Source: Rhodocollybia butyracea
Lineage: Eukaryota; Basidiomycota; Agaricomycetes; Agaricales; Omphalotaceae
Direction: 5' to 3'
DNA length: 28,836 nucleotides
Assembly: GCA_015501585.1 (NCBI GenBank)
Contig: JADNRY010000737.1
Location: 1 to 28,836, forward strand
The notes under the pieces were generated by a model. That model was not told the DNA's origin. It made no database searches and was given only the letters and a program-made list of their open reading frames with translations. Every line of letters starts with the position of its first letter. Position 1 is the first letter of the stretch. A program made the position numbers and the translations under genes. Positions 21,023-28,836 of the stretch are shown here, piece after piece.

Positions 21023-22530
21023 ATGCGTTTGTATTTTCTCTCTCAAGCCTGGCTGAGGCTGGCCAGCTTCTACTGTCGACATGTAGCTTCGATCACGACG
21101 GCTGGTTTCATCTTTTGCATCATTTCTCTTCCGACGGTTTGGTGCACAAGTGACCCCGAATGGTTTCTTTTGGCAATAGGATTATTCATGATATGGGGGC
21201 TGACAGAGTTATACAACCTGATAATTGCGCACGGTAAATTCTATAATGGGACTGACGAAGCGGAATATGATTTTCTTACATCGAATTATGTGGGTCTGGT
21301 GAGGAATCCTAGTAGGCTCGTTGACTTCTTTCTCCTAAAGCTTATTTAGATTGTAATGACATTTTTGGCGATGTTGGAACCTTCATTCTCGCTGTAGCCC
21401 TTACAAGAACTGACTATCATCTTTAGCCTTTCCTTCATTGTTGGCATTCTGTGTTTGCATCCTCTCGCCTTGGCAAGTCATATCTCACAAGAAGTATCGT
21501 AGGTGTACACCAACTGACGAATCAGTGATTAGGCAGCCATAACCTTTAACACGGTCATACGTGTATTAAACATCCTCCTGCCCAAAGGTGTCATTATGGA
21601 ACGAATCAAAAGACAAAGTATAGATTTTCAGTTCTTTCGATACTTCCTGAAGTTTGACTTTATCTAGTCTTATGGCGGTTGAATGACTTGACCCACGGAA
21701 CAAGGTATCCTCAATCTCAAGATATAGCGACTGGTAGGACATTTACAGACCTTCCGGAAGTCGGTGCCTGGACTGTTCAACAAGGATGTCGCAATATGTG
21801 GCTGACGACTCCCGAGGGTACATCCTTGAATCCGAACATGATTGACTTTCATGGGGATATCTCGCCCGCCGGGCAGAGTAAAAGTCATTGGAAGCCAGTG
21901 TTTGTCAGTGTCAATGCTTGCCAGACTATCTTCTGGCATACTTGCTATCAGTTAGCCTTGGAGGTCCCGGGCTACCTCGAAGCGCTAGTATACATGTCCC
22001 CCGTATATCTGACCTACAGGTCCTATCGCGATAAAGTTAGCGCAGCCATAGGTGCTCACTTGGCAATCGGACCATTTCGCCTTGCGTTAGAGGAGTCTGC
22101 AGCACAACAAAACATATCTTTCCAATATCCAATCTGTGTAGTCATACATGGTATCGAAACACTAGCCATAGCAAAGGAGGTCTTCAAGCTCATGCAAGAA
22201 CTACAGGTGTATGATGGGCTGGACTTCGTGAAGATCCTTGCCATTAGTTCTTCTGCGATTTTCCATGGGCTTTCGGTCAGGGAGGGTTGGAAGATCCATG
22301 ACTTTGCGCAAACCATTTATATCTCTGGTATGATCAAAATGGATTCTAACATTAGACTTGGGTCGAATTTCGAACTTCATTCAGTATGTGGCCCCTATAT
22401 AGTTCAAGCACAGACATGGTTAACAGCTATTAGCATTCGCTCCAAGCGTTGCATGAGAGCATCCACTGTGCCCTTGGTTCGGAGCGTGAAAAGTAAAGTC
22501 ATCATTAATTTTGAACTCGATACATCTTGA
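21023..22530 (+). CDS. Hypothetical protein with N-terminal membrane segments
   Basis: I do not recognise this protein. The first frame (ATG at 21023) contains two likely membrane helices: SITTAGFIFCIISLPTVWC, and WFLLAIGLFMIWGLTELY. It ends at a good donor (GTCTG/GTGAGG near 21300). A third hydrophobic stretch, LTIIFSLSFIVGILCL, can be read near 21410-21470. The long final frame (about 21679-22530, up to 283 codons) is the largest uninterrupted one in the window. It includes PEVGAWTVQQGCRNMWLTTP and ends VIINFELDTS; it is mostly soluble in character. I infer that these are exons of one gene because of order, strand and spacing. The intermediate exons were not resolved, and two separate genes are possible. 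Confidence 0.45.
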
Positions 22531-22719
22531 ACTATCTTTATTTAGGGTTTATTTGGAGGCGAAGTCTTTCTTTGACCAAGAAAACAAACCTACAAGTTCC
22601 CATATCCTCATGCCGAATATGTTTTCCAGTCTTGTCGGTACATTAAAAAACACGCCGTCAGCTTGAAAATGTACGTTGACCCTTGCGGAAATATACTTTT
22701 CTAACTGTCAATGCCATAG

Positions 22720-24541
22720 TGGCTGATAGAACTTAACGTCCTCCATCCAAGTCGCATTCGACATGTTTTGAGGAGAGATGACGTAGAGACAGCACGAGAA
22801 CTGCTAAAGGTCTTTACATCCGACACATATAAACAGGATATAAGTCTTCTCAGCGAGGCTGAAGCAATACAGATCATGAATCTCATTGACTCGGTACTGT
22901 CATTTGCTAATTAGCTTTCTGCTTCGGAACTCACTCTTCATTAGATCTTGACTTACGGACTCCCCAAAAAAATTTCCAGCCGAACATCACTCTACCTTTG
23001 TCAATACTGCTCACCAGTGTCTCATTCGACTATCAGAAGCTTCTGGTCGTTTTCCAGACCAGTTGATCATCAATAACGACCAAGTCAAACTCATCAACAA
23101 GAATCCAGTGAATAATGGTGGTTTTGCAGAAGTTTATCGAGGCAGACGTATTGATCTCCTTGGGTCCAATGTCGAGGTGGCTTTTAAGGTTTTGAGATAC
23201 CATGACTATATGCCAGATGCCAATGAACAGCGACAGCGTATGGAGAAAATGTTCTGCAAGGAGGCATTAATATGGCAGTACCTCAAGCACGACAATATTG
23301 TCACGTTCCTTGGTATTGATTTGACCACATTCTCTCCAAGGCTAGCAATGGTAGCCGAGTGGATGAGGAACGGCAGCATCCTAGACTATATGGTGAGGAG
23401 GTCACCTTTCTCAATGTATACAATAGATTGCGTGAGTGCAGGAGATTTTTTGTACGTATTACGACTTATGGATTTAGCAGCTAAAAGATATCGCTGCTGG
23501 ACTGGCTTATCTTCATTCGCAGAATGTAGTACATGGGGACCTGTGCGGGGTAAGTACTAGTACTGCTATTCACAGCATGTGGTCTTTGCATGCTACTAAC
23601 GTTGACGAAGAGGAACATATTAGTCGATAAGCGTGGGCATGCTCGCTTGACAGACTTCGGACTGACAGCATTCACCGAGTCCGATACAGCGTTGAAAAGC
23701 TCTGTTCGCAGCGGCTCACCTCCATGGATGGCTCCAGAACTTTTGGTTCCAGACCAGTTTTGGCCTGAAATTTCAAAAGAACCTGTGCTTCGGATATCTA
23801 TGCCTTTGCGTGCGTATGCTGCGAGGTCTGTGCGTTCCCAGAAATGAATAGTAGCACCATTTGATGATTTGATACAGCTTTGGTCTGAAGGTTTACCTCC
23901 CTTCCATCCCATCCCATATCCTGGAATAATAATAAAGGTGTCTGCTGGGGAACGGCCAGAGCGGCCTGACGACACCCTAGGGTACACTATGCCCGAAAAT
24001 CTTTTGGGAGATTACACAACTCTGCTGGCAACAAGAGCCTGTAAACCGTCCTCATTCCTTCACGGTATCTGTCATGGTTCAAGAGCTAAGTGCTCACCAT
24101 TCAGGCGTTCATTCTACTACGGCTAAATCTCCTATCGGCAGTAAATGGGAGGCTGAAACCGATGCTTCGTCGGGCTCTGAATCTGACGAAGAATCATCCA
24201 AATTTATACAACCTCCCGTCCCTCCCAGAGCGATCCAGAAAAACGCCGCAAAGGTAAAAGGAAGATCAACAATATCGAGGATCCATGAGACTGTTATATT
24301 CGGTCCGGTGCAGTGGGGCCCCGATCCTGAGGGAGAGTTTCTCGCTATTATCAAGAGCCTGAGGTGTGTGAAGCAATGGAGGAGCCATATAGTGTGAATC
24401 CAGCGCCTGGAAGAGAGATTATGTTTGAGCTCATTTTCGGGTCTCTCCAAACAAGCCCGCAACTTCGCAATAGCATGGACAGATCACCGTTACCGTCCTT
24501 ATGACGAAGTTGAGGCTATTGTTGTAGAAGACAGCGTATAG
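22720..24541 (+). pseudogene. TKL-like protein kinase gene with several frame lesions
   Basis: Protein kinase of the type expanded in mushrooms. Exons: 22720-22893, 22945-23431, 23478-23549, 23611-23825 and 23878-24397 or beyond; the 5' end is not found. A helical leader (LIDSILTYGLPKK, then TAHQCLIRLSEASGRFPDQL) precedes the kinase domain. The domain has the Gly loop NNGGFAEVYRG, the lysine strand EVAFKVLR, the catalytic loop HGDLCGRNILVD (HGD instead of HRD), DFGLT, and SPPWMAPELL. The C-lobe includes KRTCASDIYAFACVCCE and WEITQLCWQQEPVNRPHSF. The frame must shift by one base at an A7 run (22966-22972), again at 23768-23779 and again at a T4 run (24002-24005). In-frame TGA at 24395-24397 is followed by further coding-like frame to 24541. 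It is a pseudogene unless these are sequence errors. Confidence 0.75.
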
Positions 24542-24688
24542 TACGAATTTCTAATTCGTGGTTCGCATCTTTGGGTTTAAGCATCCATGTAGTACTGCTG
24601 TTGTTCAAATAGATGGAAAAGAGTACGGATTGATGAACATGTATTCGAAGGCGCTTATACATTGGAAAATTTCAGCGCTTGATCCTGA

Positions 24689-26253
24689 ATGCAGACTCTC
24701 TTCTCGTCCCCGCATCTCAACGCGACTTCTTCATCTTTGCGCCAAACAACAATCAGTGGCAATGCTGATGAGTCCTACGTACTCAGCCTAGCAGCCTTGA
24801 ATGAAAAATACGCCGCGATGAGTTCTGGCTCAACTTCAACTTCCGCGAATAAATCAGATACATGTCCTATACACATCTATTCGAAAAATACACTTCAGAG
24901 AATGCAGACATTTCCAGGACATGAAGTTGCTTCGACGTCTATGCGTTCTATCAGTGTCATCGCTGGATTAAATGGGCCTATACTGATGAGCTCAGGAAAG
25001 GACGGTTCTGTGAGGGTGTGGGACGAGCGTAGCGGGAGTCACGGTATAAAAAGTGGGTCGACTTCTGGGATGGAAAATGGTTTGAGAAACTAGATGATAT
25101 ACAGTGACCAACTTGGGTAAATCGCAGCCACTGCTAGCTTTCGATGTCTCGCCAGATGGATATTCTGTCGCCGCTGGCACTGAGTTGCAAGGCGATGATG
25201 CTTTGGTTCTCTTCTGGTTTGTCTTTTTTCTGATATACTCTACCTGGTTAACATCGACGATAGGGACCCGCGCCAACCAGCTGCTCCGCTGCGCTCACAC
25301 AGTTGTACCCATTCGGATGACATTACTGTAGTTCAGTTTGCTCCAGGGCGGCCTGGCATGCTACTGACAGCATCCTCAGATGGCCTAATTTCTCTCTCCA
25401 ATGCTGAGGAACCAGACGAGGACGAGGCAGTGGTCACTGTAGCAATTGGGGTTGTAGCATCAGTCAGGCTGGCTGGATGCAAGATGGATCACAGATATGG
25501 GCCGCAAGTGATATGGGAGACGTTCAGTACCTGGTCGGAAGAGGTAAATGAATGATCTTCTCCAAAAGTAACACTTGGTTGAAATATCCAGCTTGATCTC
25601 CTTCAATCGCACGATATTCGCGCTCCATGTTTACACAGTGGACCGAGGACGTGGGTCACAGATTATCTGATTACCGCATCGTCCTCGAATGTTACTGAGC
25701 CTGGTCGCCTAGGCGTTTTCGTAGGATCAAACGAGTAAGTACGGTGCATCCTTTTCTCCCAATATTTATTGAAAGATCAATTGCTTGCAGAGGGGACATC
25801 GCCTTGTTATCAAATAGCGATTTATCGACATCTCGAGGCACAGGAGACTGGTTACATACACAACCTGTGGACAGCAGGGCACCAAGGGTCGTGCGGAGCG
25901 TGCTGTGGGATGAACAGGTAAGGGATCGTTTTACTACCTGAAACATCTTCTTTACCGTTCCAAATAAATAGGAACAGGTCCTGGTTACAGGCGGGGAAGA
26001 CGGCCTCATCAATGTTTGGCCTGGATTGTCGCCCCCCATGGATTATAGCGGCCTTGGCGGAAGAGGTGTCGTCCATGAAAGTGACTCGATGGACGTCGAT
26101 TCAGAACCCGCAGAAATTAGTTCGAGGAAGAGGTTTCGCGAAATGGACGTAGAATGGGAAGGCGATGATAATGGACTAACATCAAAAGAGTCGAAAAAAT
26201 GGAAAACGGTCAAAACGATAGTAACATCGACGTTCCTGTACTCGAAAAAATAA
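24689..26253 (+). CDS. WD40-repeat protein, WDR89-like (6 exons, about 432 aa)
   Basis: Seven-bladed beta-propeller scaffold, closest by layout to WDR89, a poorly characterised eukaryotic WD protein. Exons: 24689-25043, 25105-25216, 25264-25543, 25592-25734, 25791-25917, 25972-26253; all phases agree. Blades visible include SSGKDGSVRVWDERSG, LLAFDVSPDGYSVAAG ending LVLFWDPR, THSDDITVVQFAPG with TASSDGLISL, and EQVLVTGGEDGLINVWPG. The C-terminal tail is acidic then basic (DSMDVDSEPAEISSRKRFRE, ending SKKWKTVKTI) and may be a nuclear signal. Inside exon 3, between about 25441 and 25517, the conserved protein (NWGCSISQAGWMQ to IWAASDM) is in another frame. One base is missing at the start of that stretch and one is extra at its end, so the overall frame is restored. 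Confidence 0.85.
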
Positions 26254-26679
26254 TTGTAGTCATTCAACGAAGCAACAGTGCCTAGACTTCTCGTTCTCAG
26301 TATTGAACCTTGATTGACTGCTCCATTTTGAGCAGGGTAGCATTGTAAATATTATGGTTCAGGTATTCTTGACCTAAATTACGTGAGATCTGATTTCGAA
26401 CAAAACATACTAAAAGAGAATACTCGTGGTAATCTACATTCAGGGAACATGATGTACAAAGATGCGAGATACAGATAGGTAAGTTGTAGTAGGATACTTG
26501 TTATGCGAGGAGAAAACAATCAACATGCATTTAGTAGAGGGGAAAAAGCGACCTCTCGGAAGGTGGAAGTGTTTACGACCTCGGAGATCTAACTTCTTTT
26601 CGTTTCGTGACGCAAATTCGACTTCGTTCTAGAATCAAAAGAAAACGTCAATTCCGAAGCAAATTCACAGAAAAATCAT
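26254..26679. other. Convergent intergenic region
   Basis: The 426 bp between the stop codons of the converging WD40 and FunK1 genes should hold both 3' untranslated regions. It is A/T-rich, and no gene is seen. Confidence 0.6.
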
Positions 26680-28836
26680 TTACTTGGATTTTTTGGTCTT
26701 GGGTTGTGATTCGAGGGAGGTGCTACTTCGTTTCTTACCTCGTGCAGTGTCCTGCGGAAGCGCTTTGACGGGAATCAAGGTGATGTTCGACAGGTCGGCC
26801 AACAATACTTCGGACTGCAGCACTTCAGCACAGCGATGATGGATATCTTTCAATGCGAGTGGCTCGACGTTTGGGTGATTACTCTCCGCAAGCTGATAAG
26901 CATGTTTAAGATGAGCGGAAAGGCTTTTGAGAATCGTGAAGGCAGGTGCAAAAGTGGGGGACATGGATTTCCGCCACAGCTTGCAAATGCGCATCCTTGA
27001 AGAAGGCCAGACGGTTAAGATTCTGCATATCACCATTGAAAAGCTGGTCCATACGAGTTTGGCGATTCTGACGGTCGAGAGCTGCGTGTGCCACGTCCTC
27101 GTTGAAAAAGAGTACCCAGGTGAGAATCCACCATACAGACTCGAGATCATGTAAGGGATTATAAGCAAAGACAGGACCCTCGGCCTCGGTAGGAACAGCA
27201 ATTGCGGCGCCCTGAAGATCCTGCCGGCGTAAAACCCTGGTGCGTCTAGAATAAGTCATTTTATGCGGGTCTTGTTGTTGGAAAAAGAAGAATCCGTGGC
27301 ACAGCGCTTCGGAAGCCATAAAAAAAGGAGTTCCCTGATGCGAATGGATGAGAAGTGGTTCCAGAAAAGTGGATTACTTACGGTGCGTACTTGGTGATGA
27401 GTAGTTTCATCTGTCACCTTACGAGAATACTCGAAATCTCCAAGTAACCCGGTATCTTGCTCTGGGCACCAATACAAATTACCCCCACTGATGTCCCGAT
27501 GAACCCAACCGGCCTGGTGTATACATTGAAGGGCTTTATCGCAATTTGTTAGATTTCGAAAGACGCTCTGGAAGCAGTGAAACTTACCAAGGACGACGTC
27601 AGTCAAGCCATTCATGATATTGCCCAGGTTTCGCTCGTTATAGATCGTCGTAGCATACTGCTCGAAAACAATTCTATAGTGGTACCTTCGATTGTAAACG
27701 GGTTGTTTCATGAGCAAGCGCCTGACGGGGGGGAAGATGAGATCGAGTCGAGGTTGGCAAGAAGGACGCGTGATCTCGATCTGAGGGTAAGCTGGGGCCA
27801 ACACTTTGCCGTGAGGCGGAAGCAGGAGTTGGGGCAGTAACGAGATCGACGACTGTTTGGCCCGCCAAGTCGAATCCGCCCATCATCACATTCTTCGTAT
27901 CGTCTACTGCGTCATCAACAGCGACTTTGCAGAATGCGAGGGGAGTCAGGGTTCGTTCGCGGACAATTTCAGCCATGTCGTGGGCTTCAGGGTCATCCAA
28001 GTTCTTGATGTCGTCGATGATTCGCTGTAAAATTTCATGTTCTGGTACGCGGTCAATTCGAGCCACAGATCTTTCAAAACACGAATTTTGCCCTCGCGTC
28101 TTTGACTTTCCAGATTCGGTTCCCGACCAAAAGGACTGCAGGAAGAGTCTAATATAATGGATATAGTCGTGTAGACTTTCCCTTCGACTCCGATGGTTAT
28201 TGTCTACGACCCTCTCAACGTGAGAGAAGTTAATGGTAGGGTCCCATCCCATCTTAGAGGGAGAGGCGAAGGCGAAAGAGAGCAAGAGGTGTATCAGCAC
28301 TTCAGGTTCCTATAGAAAAGGACTGCAATGAGAAAGACGGCAACTAAATATAATGAACCGTCATACCTTCATAAAGTTGAATGGTTTAGATTTCACGAGC
28401 GCAGCGCGGCTAAGGAGCCAGATCCGCATATCGCAATTCTCGACGGTGATTCCAAATGTGAAGCGTCTACAGGGATCCAACCTCAGAATCGTGGACATAT
28501 CATAAACCAGCTTCACAGTATCCTGCAATATTTCGTTAGAAAAGGCATCTACCAGATTACACTTACGTCGTCGCATTCCCGGGTGTATTGACCTTTTTGG
28601 CCTGAAGTGGAACAGTATGGTGATAAACGAGATAAGATTGGCTGCATCTCGTTCCTCCGGCATGGCAGATTGCCTTGCCTTGCCTTTACCTTTGGTATTC
28701 CCAGCGTGTGTCGACTTCAAAGATAGACGTTCGAAGATGATATCAGGACGCGACCCAGGTCCTAGATCCGAGTCCTGAGCTGCATACGGCTGCATTGCAA
28801 TGTTGAAAGTTTGCTCTAAAGCGCTTCCCCCATGCT
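26680..28836 (-). CDS. FunK1 fungal-type protein kinase (possibly partial at right edge)
   Basis: Member of the FunK1 family, kinases expanded in multicellular basidiomycetes; substrates are unknown. The N-terminal module reads TVKLVYDMSTILRLDP, then RRFTFGITVENCDMRIWLLS, KPFNFMK/EPEVLIHLLLSFAFA and MGWDPTI, as in other members. The kinase core has YRIVFEQYATTIYNERNLG, VHRDISGGNLYW (catalytic HRD) and LGDFEYSRK (DFE, the family variant of DFG). It continues with GTPFFMASEALCHG and YNPLHDLESVWWILTWVLFF. Introns seen: 28523-28566, 28310-28366, 27534-27587 (54 bp, stop-free) and 27335-27381. The basic tail GKKRSSTSLESQPKTKKSK may be a nuclear signal. The C-terminal frame shifts by one base near 26970-26990. 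The region 27675-27900 and the 5' end were not resolved, and the first exon may lie outside the window. Confidence 0.82.

Overview
The window looks like nuclear DNA of a mushroom-forming basidiomycete (Agaricomycetes). Coding regions are cut by many short introns (about 45-65 bp, GT-AG, often with a CTAAC- or CTGA-type branch site). The recognisable families are typical of that group: a FunK1 fungal protein kinase, a TKL-like kinase with a basidiomycete-style helical leader, a microsomal cytochrome P450, a WDR89-type WD40 protein and a 2H phosphoesterase. There are no bacterial signals (operons, Shine-Dalgarno sites) and no convincing RNA genes.

Layout from left to right. 1-3100: no gene recognised. 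3368-5637 (-): serine/acidic-rich coding remnants of unknown function, probably decayed. 5640-7100: mostly empty, with a perfect 18-bp minisatellite. 7128-8278: a 1,131-bp non-autonomous DNA transposon with 25-bp terminal inverted repeats and a 10-bp target-site duplication. 8986-11160 (+): a 13-exon cytochrome P450 gene. 12338-12647: a truncated second copy of the P450 promoter and first exon. 12648-15356 (-): two tandem copies of a 2H (AKAP7/ASCC1-like) phosphoesterase gene. The right copy looks intact; the left copy has lost its second catalytic histidine and is frameshifted near its start. 16490-17385 (-): a conserved basidiomycete protein of unknown function. 17400-20470: gene-poor, with a degenerate tandem repeat and a shredded piece of a kinase gene. 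21023-22530 (+): a hypothetical gene with membrane segments. 22720-24541 (+): a TKL-like kinase carrying several lesions. 24689-26253 (+): a WDR89-like WD40 gene with six exons. 26680-28836 (-): a FunK1 kinase that may continue past the right edge.

The genes do not form a pathway or a recognisable biosynthetic cluster; the P450 stands alone. The main theme is local duplication and decay: P450 exon 1, the phosphoesterase gene and a kinase segment each occur twice, with one copy degraded. A second theme is that most coding regions, including a WD40 gene expected to be essential, need a one-base reading-frame correction, often at a homopolymer. This is either real gene decay or residual indel error in the assembly, and it should be resolved before any of these genes is called a pseudogene.
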